From Flavobacterium ajazii (GTDB lineage: Bacteria > Bacteroidota > Bacteroidia > Flavobacteriales > Flavobacteriaceae), in contig NZ_JAAEHL010000015.1 of assembly GCF_010614725.1 (NCBI RefSeq), positions 1 to 64,000 of the forward strand: 64,000 nucleotides of DNA. Reading direction: 5' to 3'. The notes under the pieces are model-generated. The model saw only the letters and a list, made by a program, of their open reading frames with translations, was not told the DNA's origin and did no database searches. The position numbers were made by a program, and so were the translations under genes. Positions 53,276 through 60,774 of the stretch are shown piece by piece; the first letter of the stretch is position 1; each line of letters starts with the position of its first letter.

Positions 53276-53512
53276 TTTTGACTCTATTCAGCGAAAAGTA
53301 AAATATTTAAGTTATTGATTTATATTGTTTTAATTGATGTTTTGAGGTATGCATTATTTATGCCTTAAAATTCTATATCTCTTACTTTTTTATAGGTCTC
53401 GTTTTAATTACTATCAAAATTATGTCTAAATCGTGTACATTTAATGTACGAGGGTTCTATCGAACACATATTAATTAACCATGATATGAGTTTAAAAATT
53501 AAAATGAAATGT

Positions 53513-53535
53513 CCCGTCCTAAAATAACTATACAG
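53513..53535. repeat. 23-bp inverted partner of 43236-43258
   Basis: The exact reverse complement of the 43236 copy, starting CCCGTCCT and ending CTATACAG. Together they form inward-facing ends of a 10.3-kb segment. Confidence 0.8.
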
Positions 53536-53642
53536 GTTTGATTCTAGAATCTAATACTATACTTTTTAACTTTTTTAATGGAGATTATTGTTTGATTTGA
53601 TTCCCTTTTTTGGGTGATGGATTTCTGAATCTAATAAAAACT

Positions 53643-53678
53643 AAAATCCCTTTTCAGAATTGCTTGAAAAGGGATTTT
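53643..53678 (-). terminator. Terminator of the SDR gene at 53688
   Basis: A perfect 13-bp stem AAAATCCCTTTTC/GAAAAGGGATTTT located 10 nt after the stop. Confidence 0.85.
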
Positions 53679-53687
53679 AAAATTTAA

Positions 53688-54428
53688 TTAGCTGGCAAAA
53701 CCACCATCGATATTTAAACTGGCTCCGTTTATATAGCCTGTTTCTGAACCTGAAAGATATGAAACCAAGCTGGCTATTTCTTGTGGTTGACCATAGCGAC
53801 CTACCGAAATATGTGTTTTTAGATAATCTGCAAATTCTCCTTCTTCCGGATTCATTTCGGTGTTAATAGGACCGGGTTGAATGTTGTTTATGGTAATTCC
53901 TAATGGACCAAAATCACGGGCTAATCCTCTTGTTAAACCTTGAATGGCTGCTTTACTCATGGCATAAACACCACCGCCTTGAAATGGCATTCTGTCGGCA
54001 TTAATGCTTCCGATATTGATGATACGACTGCCTTTTTTCATGTGTTTAACGGCAGCTTTGATAGCGACAAAAACGGCTCTGACATTGATATCTATAGTTT
54101 TATCAAAATTCTCAAGGGTAAATTCTTCAATTGGAGCAACAATTCCAATTCCAGCATTGTTGACTAAAATATCCAGTTGTCCAAATGTTGCTATCGTTTT
54201 TTCAACGGCCGCAATAACTTCCTCAGGATTTTGATTGTTTGCTTCGATAGCGAATGCTTTTCTTCCTGTTTTTTCGATTTCTTTAACCAGTTCTTCTGCC
54301 TTTTCTTTATCAAAAACATATGTAAAGGCTACGTTTGCTCCGTCTGAAGCTAATCTTTTTACAATTCCGGCACCAATTCCACGGCTACCTCCGGTTACTA
54401 AAGCTGTTTTATTTATTAATGTTGACAT
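53688..54428 (-). CDS. SDR family oxidoreductase (FabG-like)
   Basis: A 246-residue classical SDR. The cofactor motif is TGGSRGIGAG (about 12-21) with NNAG (about 91). The catalytic residues are Ser in INIGSINADRM (about 140), Tyr in GVYAMSKAA (about 155) and Lys (about 159). The C-terminus INGASLNIDGGFAS is typical of 3-oxoacyl-ACP reductase-like enzymes. The substrate is not predictable. It is last of a minus-strand unit with the F420-type reductase-like gene (46 nt upstream) and the MoaF-like gene, ending at a strong terminator. Confidence 0.9.
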   Translation of the reverse strand: MSTLINKTALVTGGSRGIGAGIVKRLASDGANVAFTYVFDKEKAEELVKEIEKTGRKAFAIEANNQNPEEVIAAVEKTIATFGQLDILVNNAGIGIVAPIEEFTLENFDKTIDINVRAVFVAIKAAVKHMKKGSRIINIGSINADRMPFQGGGVYAMSKAAIQGLTRGLARDFGPLGITINNIQPGPINTEMNPEEGEFADYLKTHISVGRYGQPQEIASLVSYLSGSETGYINGASLNIDGGFAS

Positions 54429-54474
54429 GATTTTAATGTTTTAAAGTGAATAAAAATTTATAATGATTTAAAAA

Positions 54475-55065
54475 TTACATTTTGATTAAGTTAAGTGCTG
54501 GCAATGCTCCACCCGGAAACTGCTGTAACTTTCCACCTTCGTTAAGACGATCCAAATCGATTCCTGCAAATCCGATGCGGTTGATAATGCCCGAAACAAT
54601 ATCTTTGGCATCGTCATAATTCCCTGAAAAGAATAATACTCTGTTTCCTCCGTTTTGAATTGGATTTGAAGCTAAAAGTCCAGGTTGTAAGGTGTTGAAG
54701 GCTTTTACCAGTTTTGCTCCTGAAACCCACTCCTGTACCACTTCACTTGACGTTTTATTGCCCAAATTGGCTAATTTAAAGCCCGGTAAGATTGGGTTAG
54801 TTGGGTCAATTACAATTTTTCCTTCCCAGTTGATGCTTTGTGTTACTTGCTCAATATGTTGCCACTGAAGAGCAAGGAAGATTACTTCGGCAGTAGCGGC
54901 TTCTTCAACGCTACCTGCTTTTACATTTCCACCCAATTGGGCTACAATTTCTTTGAGCGATTCTGCTCCTCTGCTGTTACTGATTACTACGTCATAACCT
55001 GCGTCTGCTACTTGTTTGGCGAAAGCCTGTCCGATGGCTCCTGCACCGATGATTCCTATTTTCAT
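54475..55065 (-). CDS. NADPH-dependent F420 reductase-like/NAD(P)-binding protein
   Basis: A 196-residue Rossmann protein of the coenzyme F420-dependent NADP oxidoreductase family. It has the dinucleotide motif GIIGAGAIGQAFA (residues 3-15), ISNSRGAESL after beta-2 and VKAFNTLQPGLLAS in the second half. In bacteria without F420 such proteins are NADPH-dependent reductases with unknown partners. It lies 24 nt downstream of the MoaF-like gene and is co-transcribed. The context of SDR, hydrolase and Crp regulator suggests detoxification or stress. Confidence 0.85.
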   Translation of the reverse strand: MKIGIIGAGAIGQAFAKQVADAGYDVVISNSRGAESLKEIVAQLGGNVKAGSVEEAATAEVIFLALQWQHIEQVTQSINWEGKIVIDPTNPILPGFKLANLGNKTSSEVVQEWVSGAKLVKAFNTLQPGLLASNPIQNGGNRVLFFSGNYDDAKDIVSGIINRIGFAGIDLDRLNEGGKLQQFPGGALPALNLIKM

Positions 55066-55089
55066 GATATTAATGTTTAAAAATTAGTA

Positions 55090-55419
55090 TTATTTAATGT
55101 GTTTAATTGTTCCTTTAGTTTGATAAAATTTACCGTTAGTCATTGTTATATTGGTGTAAACTAATTCGTTTTCTAAATCTTGAACCTGACTGATGGTTGT
55201 TCCTGAAATTTCTTTCCAAGTGATTAGAAACAGATTTGTTCTCAGTTTAATAATGTTTGTTTCTACTGTTTCGGTGTATCCGTTTTCAATTTTTCCGCCT
55301 CCGTCAATGATTGTAAATGTCATTTTGGATTCTGTTTCAAAAAACATTTGTAATGTGATGGAATTCATTTTTACTTCCAATTTGCTTTTTAAATACGCTT
55401 TGTTGTCAATTGTTTCCAT
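55090..55419 (-). CDS. MoaF-like small beta-barrel protein
   Basis: A 109-residue soluble protein. The phrases MTFTIIDGGGKIENGYTETVE, FLITWKEISGTTISQVQDLEN and YTNITMTNGKFYQTKG match the MoaF-related, lipocalin-like family. These proteins bind unknown small ligands and often lie beside SDR genes. It is the first gene of the three-gene unit and is preceded by a promoter/operator block at 55439-55516 that is almost the same as the one upstream of the hydrolase gene. Confidence 0.75.
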   Translation of the reverse strand: METIDNKAYLKSKLEVKMNSITLQMFFETESKMTFTIIDGGGKIENGYTETVETNIIKLRTNLFLITWKEISGTTISQVQDLENELVYTNITMTNGKFYQTKGTIKHIK

Positions 55420-55438
55420 GATTTTTTAGTTTGATTTT

Positions 55439-55516
55439 CTGTTACAAAGTTGCAACCGAAAGGGCATTCTGTCCATTGATAAAAGGCAAATAAAACTCTT
55501 GACATTTATCAAGAAA
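55439..55516 (-). promoter_or_regulatory. Promoter/operator block, copy 1
   Basis: About 75 nt shared with 56361-56440. It contains a CAACTTTG -7-like box and an imperfect dyad CTCTTGACA-TT-TATCAAGAA at 55496-55515, centred about 67 nt upstream of the expected start. That fits an activator site for the adjacent Crp-family protein. Confidence 0.6.
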
Positions 55517-55522
55517 ACAGCA

Positions 55523-56320
55523 TTATTTAGCTTGTTCCGAAAGAAATTGGATTAGTTTTTCAGCTTGTGCAATGAATGGTGTGTGGCTGGCTTTCAGGAA
55601 TACCAGATTTTCTATGCCTGCATCTTTTGCCATCTTTTCCTGTAACATGATGCCAATAGTGTTGTCTTCGGTAGTTAATAAAGCTGCTTTTTTAACCTTT
55701 CCAAATTGAGTACTGCTGAGTTTTACAGGCGTAGTAAGAGGTAATAACGGTTCAGGTTGAATTGTTGAAGCAATGTAATCGCCAATATGTTTAGGGGCAT
55801 CGGCTGCAAAAACTTCTATTACACCTTCTTTTGCAATCACAACTGTACCTTCTTTTTCATTTACTTTAAGGTATTGACCAATGCGACTTTGTGAGTCAGC
55901 TTGTGCTATAGAAAGTAAGCTTTCCCCATCTTTTGGAATATAAGCCGCTATATAAATCAGTTTTTGAATTTGTTTAGGCAATTCTTCTGCTACCTGACTG
56001 ATGACGATACCTCCGAAACTGTGTCCTACCAGAATTATGTTCTTTTTCGTTCCAATGACTTTTTTTACTGCATCAACATACGTTTGCATAGTAATAGTAT
56101 TAACAGGAGTTTTATCGTCTCCATGTCCTGGAAGATTAACGATTAGAACTTCATGATCTTTTGATTTTAAAGCATTGGAAACATTTTCCCAGTCTGCTGC
56201 TTTTGACCATGCTCCATGCACAATAACAATAGTGTTTTTTTCTTCTGACGAATTTGTGTTTGCTTGACTGCCTATAAATGTTGTTAGTAATAGTGCAGTG
56301 ATGATAAATTTTGCTTTCAT
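55523..56320 (-). CDS. Exported alpha/beta hydrolase
   Basis: A 265-residue alpha/beta-fold hydrolase with a signal peptide (MKAKFIITALLLTTFIGSQA). The oxyanion region is IVIVHGAWSKAADW, the nucleophile elbow is GHSFGG (Ser about 110) and the catalytic His lies near the C-terminus in KASHTPFIAQAE. The closest general type is the salicylate-esterase/MenH-like family that cleaves small esters. A longer frame from 56389 lacks the signal peptide at its N-terminus, so ATG 56320 is the start. It is transcribed separately from the MoaF unit but has the same promoter block. Confidence 0.85.
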   Translation of the reverse strand: MKAKFIITALLLTTFIGSQANTNSSEEKNTIVIVHGAWSKAADWENVSNALKSKDHEVLIVNLPGHGDDKTPVNTITMQTYVDAVKKVIGTKKNIILVGHSFGGIVISQVAEELPKQIQKLIYIAAYIPKDGESLLSIAQADSQSRIGQYLKVNEKEGTVVIAKEGVIEVFAADAPKHIGDYIASTIQPEPLLPLTTPVKLSSTQFGKVKKAALLTTEDNTIGIMLQEKMAKDAGIENLVFLKASHTPFIAQAEKLIQFLSEQAK

Positions 56321-56360
56321 AATTATTGAGTATTTAATTGATGAAATCCGCTTTGAATTT

Positions 56361-56440
56361 CTGTTACAAAGTTGCAACAGGAAGTACACTCAATCCATTG
56401 ATAAAAGGCAGACAAAACTCTTGATATTTATCAAGAGTTT
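56361..56440 (-). promoter_or_regulatory. Promoter/operator block, copy 2
   Basis: It carries the perfect dyad CTCTTGATA-TT-TATCAAGAG (56418-56437) and the same CAACTTTG box at the same spacing as copy 1. It drives the hydrolase gene. The Crp-family gene next to it is the likely binder. Confidence 0.65.
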
Positions 56441-56470
56441 AAAAAGCAGTAATGAATTAGGACTATACAG

Positions 56471-56504
56471 AAGAAAAAAACACTTACCGTAATGAGTAAG
56501 TGTT
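56471..56504 (-). terminator. Terminator of the Crp-family gene
   Basis: A 9-bp stem AACACTTAC/GTAAGTGTT followed by a T-run on the minus strand, just after the stop at 56517. Confidence 0.8.
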
Positions 56505-56516
56505 GTTGAGAAGGTA

Positions 56517-57095
56517 TTATTTTTTGGCTATTTGATTTCGTATTCGGCTGAGTGTTTCAGGAGAAATTCCTAAATAGGAAGCAATCATGTGCTGTGGAAT
56601 TCGGTTAGTGATATCAGGGTAGGTTTTGATAAAATCGGCATATTTTTCTTCGGCTGAATAGCTGATGCTGGCATGAATACGGTTTTGAGAAGCTATAAAA
56701 CTACGTTCTAACAATGCTCTGGTAAATTCGCCAAATTTAGGAATTTCAATTTGCAAGCGATCAAAATCTGCTTTTGGGATGAGTACAATTTCAGCATCTT
56801 CCAAAGCTTCAATATTAAATGCTGAGGGTAATCCGGAGTGATAACTCTGTCTGTCGCCAGCCCACCAATTTTCGATGGAGAATTGTATGATGTGTTCCGT
56901 CCCTTTTTCATCTACTCGATACGTACGCAAAACACCTTTTGCAACAAATGCATTCTTTTGCCAAACATCCCCTTCCTGCAAAAGATACTGTCGTCTGCGA
57001 AGTTTTTTTACTGTGCATACCTGGCTGAGCATTTCCAATTCCTCTTCGGTTATCGGAAATTTATCTTTTAAATACTCTAGGAAAATGTTTATCAT
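56517..57095 (-). CDS. Crp/Fnr-family transcriptional regulator
   Basis: A 192-residue regulator with an N-terminal cyclic-nucleotide-binding-like beta-roll at about 20-120 (LLQEGDVWQKNAFVAKGVLRTY, FSIENWWAGDRQSY) and a C-terminal winged HTH (RIPQHMIASYLGISPETLSRIRNQI). The cAMP phosphate-binding RxS residues are not evident, so the ligand is unknown; many Bacteroidota members of this type are ligand-independent or respond to other signals. A TTG at 57107 is rejected in favour of ATG 57095. The flanking dyads at 55496 and 56418 are probable targets. Confidence 0.85.
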   Translation of the reverse strand: MINIFLEYLKDKFPITEEELEMLSQVCTVKKLRRRQYLLQEGDVWQKNAFVAKGVLRTYRVDEKGTEHIIQFSIENWWAGDRQSYHSGLPSAFNIEALEDAEIVLIPKADFDRLQIEIPKFGEFTRALLERSFIASQNRIHASISYSAEEKYADFIKTYPDITNRIPQHMIASYLGISPETLSRIRNQIAKK

Positions 57096-57123
57096 AGGGC
57101 TACTCAAAGTTGGTGTTGTCCTA

Positions 57124-57154
57124 CAAATGTATGAGATGTAACTAATTTTTGCAA
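57124..57154 (-). promoter_or_regulatory. Promoter of the Crp-family gene
   Basis: Minus-strand TTG (57152-57154), a 20-nt spacer, then TACATTTG (57124-57131). This is a good match to the Bacteroidota -33/-7 promoter. It leaves a leader of about 22 nt before ATG 57095. Confidence 0.6.
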
Positions 57155-57442
57155 TTATTCAGTGTAAAGTATTGCATTTTGTTTTTTTAATGAGAGTTGT
57201 TGGTTGAGTTGATGTTGGTTTTTTGAGTGGTGGATTCTGGAATTGGAGGTTTTTGATTCTAGAATCAAGTACAACAGTTTTGAACTTTTTAATAGAGTTT
57301 ATAAGTAGGGATTTTATCCACTATTATGCTTATAAGAATAAATAGAAGTGGCCGAATGATGGTTGGAAGAGTAGAAAGAAATAGAGTTGCTGAGGCATCT
57401 TTTTTGTCTATTGTGATATTTTAAGGATTATTTAAAAAGTCA
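57155..57442. other. Intergenic region with permuted repeat
   Basis: About 290 nt without a gene. Two blocks (57184-57245 and 57250-57297) resemble blocks at 53575-53640 and 53536-53584 in swapped order. Confidence 0.45.
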
Positions 57443-57450
57443 TATATTTG
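57443..57450 (+). promoter_or_regulatory. Candidate -7 box TATATTTG for the methyltransferase gene
   Basis: A perfect TAnnTTTG 38 nt before ATG 57488. No convincing -33 TTG. Confidence 0.4.
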
Positions 57451-57487
57451 ATGTTATAAGCTAAATTAAAATCATCCTGCAATTCAA

Positions 57488-58117
57488 ATGGAAAACTTTG
57501 ACAGAAAAAACCATTGGGAAACTATCTATCAGACAAAACAACTTAATGATGTTAGTTGGTATCAACCAACACCTGAAACTTCATTGGAGTTTATAAAACA
57601 ATTCAATTTGCCAAAAACTGCCAAAATAATCGATATAGGTGGTGGTGACAGCTTTTTGGTTGACCATTTGCTGGATTTGGGTTACCAAGATATTTCCGTT
57701 CTTGATATTTCAGCTTCAGCTATTGAAAAAGCAAAATTGCGACTTGGTGAGAAATCATATAAGGTAAAGTGGATTGTTACTGACATAACTTTATTCAAGC
57801 CAACAGAACAATATGATTTTTGGCACGATAGGGCAGCCTTTCATTTTCTAACCTCAGAAACCGATATTTCAACTTATTTAGAGACAGCACGGCAAGCTAT
57901 CAGTTCCAGTGGGATTATGGTTATTGGTACTTTTTCTGAACAAGGACCAAAAAAATGTAGTGGTATTGAAATCAAACAATATTCAGAAAACTCCATGAAA
58001 GAGCAACTGAAAAATATTTTTGAGAAAATCAATTGTATCACCATTGATCACAAAACACCTTTTGATACTATACAAAATTTTGTGTTTTGCAGTTTTAAAA
58101 AGTTAGAGCTATCATGA
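57488..58117 (+). CDS. Class I SAM-dependent methyltransferase
   Basis: A 209-residue methyltransferase with the SAM-binding motif I in KIIDIGGGDSFLVDHLL (about 48-64), an acidic residue closing beta-2 (VLDIS) and motif IV in YDFWHDRAAFHFL. The opening HWETIYQTKQLNDVSWYQPTPETS is typical of the thiopurine/UbiE-like methyltransferase subgroup. The substrate is unknown. Its stop overlaps the start of the AraC-type pseudogene by 4 nt (ATGA), so the two were co-transcribed. Confidence 0.85.
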   Translation: MENFDRKNHWETIYQTKQLNDVSWYQPTPETSLEFIKQFNLPKTAKIIDIGGGDSFLVDHLLDLGYQDISVLDISASAIEKAKLRLGEKSYKVKWIVTDITLFKPTEQYDFWHDRAAFHFLTSETDISTYLETARQAISSSGIMVIGTFSEQGPKKCSGIEIKQYSENSMKEQLKNIFEKINCITIDHKTPFDTIQNFVFCSFKKLELS

Positions 58118-58923
58118 CATCCACTGTTAAAATAAAAGACAAGAGTGGAACTTCATCTTTACTAAAAGTTGCCCCATTTCGGAAAGAAATTAGAAAAACA
58201 GAGCCACACAAGCATAACAGTTATTTTGAGATTATCTACCTATCTGAAGGAGCAGGTAGGCATGTTATTGATTATAAAGACTATGTCATACAACCGCCCT
58301 TGGTCTTTTTTGTGCGGAAAGAACAGGTGCATCATTGGGACATTACAAGCAACCCCAAAGGATATGTTCTGATTTTAAAAAAAGCGTTTGTAACCGAAAG
58401 CCTTGAGTATGAACTAAAACAACTTATCTCTAAAGCCAGTGAGCATACTGTTTTGCCACTGAGCAAACATGGAAAGATTGAAAAACTTTTTGCTTTACTG
58501 GTTGGCGAAGATAATTTTACCGTGATTGAGGGTTTACTGAAAGCTTTACTTGTACTATTATTGGAGGAACCCCCAACTTTGAAAGTTTTTGTTCCAGTAT
58601 TGAATGACATTTTTTTGTCTTACAAAGACCTGCTTAGTCATAGTTCTCAATTGCAAAATAATTGTGGCTCATTATGCCCATTTGCTTAATATAAGCCCAC
58701 AAAATTTGAATTTTATTTGCAGAAAAAAGCCAATCAAACGGCAAGTGTTATTTTGGCCGAGCATATCATTAGTGAGGCTAAAAGCAAATCAATTAGTGAA
58801 ATTGCCTATGAACTGGGTTTTAAATATCCACAACATTTTTCTAGATTATTTAAACAAAGAGTTGGTTATACTCCAAATGAATACAGAAGTTTATTAATGC
58901 AGAAACACAAGTTTCTAAATTAG
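58114..58923 (+). pseudogene. AraC-family regulator broken by two compensating indels
   Basis: The cupin-like sensor half (EPHKHNSYFEIIYLSEGAGRH, FFVRKEQVHHWDI) is intact to about 58660. The frame is then lost by one extra base near 58663 and ends at 58689. The first HTH (VAHYAHLLNISPQNLN) lies in the next frame. A missing A in the run at 58722-58727 returns to the original frame, which carries the second HTH (SISEIAYELGFKYPQHFSRLF, VGYTPNEYR) to 58923. The product as read lacks the DNA-binding domain. Overlap with the methyltransferase indicates an original two-gene operon. Confidence 0.75.
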
Positions 58924-59244
58924 GAAACTTGCGTTTTTTGATTTTTAGTATTCATTGTAAATTTGTCCTTTAATATTTTCATATATTGCCTTTTAATCTA
59001 ATATTAAGCTGGTTGTTGGTATGATACTTACACTGCTTAAGAGAATATATCGAACACCTAATACCAATTTTAATTTTTTTCAAAGTTTGTAAAGCATTGA
59101 AATCAAGAGTATTTATCGATTCTGGTTAGACTAACAATCATAAGAATGAAAAAGCAGAATAAAAATCAATGAGCCGATTAAAGCTAAAGGTAAAAGAATT
59201 TATAGAATCGATTATATTTATTAATGCTTATATGTTTAATATTG
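58924..59244. other. Intergenic region
   Basis: 321 nt between convergent transcription units. I see no gene, hairpin or repeat of note. Confidence 0.5.
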
Positions 59245-59796
59245 TCATTGGTTATTTAACTCTGTCAGTTTATTATTAAATATATGATATGTAATAAAAT
59301 TGATATGTAGGGCAACTGGAGGATGATTTTTATCAACTTTATATGAAGTCTTTAAAACATTTTCTATTTTTATATTATTCCTCATAAATAAAAATTCATC
59401 AATATCACCAAAAAGAAATATTACTTTATCAGAATAGTTAATATACCCTTTTAATTTTTTATTACTATCGTGTTTTAAAATTTTACTATCGAGATAAGTT
59501 AAGTGAGTTGCTGAAACGGTATAATCATTTTCTTTATTTTTTTTAAAATCTAAATAAATACAATCCGATTTATTGCTAAACAATTTTTCGTGTAGCTGTA
59601 GTTTAGCTAACAACTCAAAAACAATATCATTTTTTATAATATGTGTTGAATTTAATGCTTTTAAATCCTCATATTTTAGCTCTTGTGATTTACAACTTAT
59701 AAAGAAGAAAATAAATAGTAAAAGTAGTAACTTACTTTTTGATAATACCTTTGCTATTGTATGGAATATATTTTTTTGTAGTAGTTTCATATACAT
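59245..59796 (-). CDS. Lipoprotein, candidate immunity protein of the JAB toxin
   Basis: A 183-residue predicted lipoprotein. A long N-terminus ends in a strongly hydrophobic stretch and a lipobox (FFFISC, Cys at about residue 35). The mature part of about 145 residues is lysine-rich with no recognised domain. The start lies inside the 3' end of the toxin-like gene (65-nt overlap), and no later start codon before the signal segment is available, so overlap and tight coupling are real. A small lipoprotein directly after a polymorphic-toxin-like gene is the expected place for an immunity protein. This role is inferred from position only. Start at ATG 59790 is equally possible. Confidence 0.6.
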   Translation of the reverse strand: MYMKLLQKNIFHTIAKVLSKSKLLLLLFIFFFISCKSQELKYEDLKALNSTHIIKNDIVFELLAKLQLHEKLFSNKSDCIYLDFKKNKENDYTVSATHLTYLDSKILKHDSNKKLKGYINYSDKVIFLFGDIDEFLFMRNNIKIENVLKTSYKVDKNHPPVALHINFITYHIFNNKLTELNNQ

Positions 59797-60769
59797 TAAA
59801 TTTTACATTTTTTGATTTATAATATTGCTCTGTCCATCTTGCCAAAGCATCATCTCCTTTTCTATAGGTTGTTGAATTTTTATTAAAACCTGAAGGTCCA
59901 ACGTATCCAGGATAACTTCCAGCAGGGTGGCTATGTGTATGAGTAATTGATGTTGCTGTACCTTGAAGTAAACTTTTATAAAGAATGTCTGCACTTCCAG
60001 CCTCTCTGGTAGTATTATGCTCTGTTGAAATAAAACTTTTGCTATTAACATCAACTTTACCCCATTCTACATTTGTATTAACGGCTAAAAATTCAAATAA
60101 ATTTTTTGATTGAGAGTTATTATCTGTTTTCATAAAATCATAAGCAATACCATTTGCATCAGTCCCTTCTTTAACGTTTCCTAATACTCCTTTTTTTACT
60201 TCAACACTATCACCATTATCTACTTCACCACTATTATTAACATCTTTTTTTGCTCCTGCATCATCCACTGCAAAAAGTCTATCTACTTTTTCATCTGTCC
60301 TTTTAATTAATTCTATATTACCATCAGCATCCACACCATAATCGTCTTCTAATAATCCTGTTGGATCCTTGTAAAATATAGGATTATTAAGTCCATACCT
60401 ATATGGTGTCCAATCTGGGTATTCTTCACTCAATGGATCAGGTGACATCCAGCGTCCAGCAGTATCACCAATTGGTTGTGCATCTACATTTAATGTGTCA
60501 ACAACTATTCTTCCTACAATTTCCTTTTTATCAACGTGCCAACGCATCGTACCGATTGTTACAATACTATCAAGATCGTGAACCTCCAAATATTTTCCTT
60601 TGCTTAATGTTGCAACTGGTGCTTTACTTCCATATTTAATGAATGGGTTTCCTGCCTGAATATTTTTCTCTCTTCTCTCTTTTTCTTCTTTAGAAAGTTT
60701 TTCTTTTTTCTGTGCAGATATTGTTCCAATTGTGAACAAAAGAAAAATTAAAAAATAGTAGTTCCTCAT
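59732..60769 (-). CDS. Short secreted RHS-core protein with C-terminal JAB-type toxin domain
   Basis: A 345-residue exported protein with signal peptide MRNYYFLIFLLFTIGTISAQ. It has only the terminal part of an RHS repeat-associated core (GRWMSPDPLSEEYPD, PYRYGLNNPIFYKDPTGL at about 103-140), after which polymorphic toxins normally switch to the toxin domain. The C-terminal 150 residues contain a JAMM-like metalloprotease signature (upstream Glu in FISTEHNTTREAGS, then ITHTHSHPAGSYPGY and an Asp in KGDDALARW), resembling Toxin-JAB1. There is no long RHS/YD barrel, so it is a stand-alone mini-RHS toxin. It lies 5 nt after the Cys-His paralogue and overlaps the lipoprotein. Confidence 0.75.
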   Translation of the reverse strand: MRNYYFLIFLLFTIGTISAQKKEKLSKEEKERREKNIQAGNPFIKYGSKAPVATLSKGKYLEVHDLDSIVTIGTMRWHVDKKEIVGRIVVDTLNVDAQPIGDTAGRWMSPDPLSEEYPDWTPYRYGLNNPIFYKDPTGLLEDDYGVDADGNIELIKRTDEKVDRLFAVDDAGAKKDVNNSGEVDNGDSVEVKKGVLGNVKEGTDANGIAYDFMKTDNNSQSKNLFEFLAVNTNVEWGKVDVNSKSFISTEHNTTREAGSADILYKSLLQGTATSITHTHSHPAGSYPGYVGPSGFNKNSTTYRKGDDALARWTEQYYKSKNVKFNVYETTTKKYIPYNSKGIIKK

Positions 60770-60774
60770 AAGAA

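Noticed and set aside
53422..53478. 18-codon ORF resembling an integrase N-terminus
   Set aside because: Too short and without any downstream recombinase sequence to support a call.
58604..58897. Separate 97-codon gene in the AraC region
   Set aside because: Its only protein-like part is the first HTH of the broken AraC regulator read in the shifted frame.
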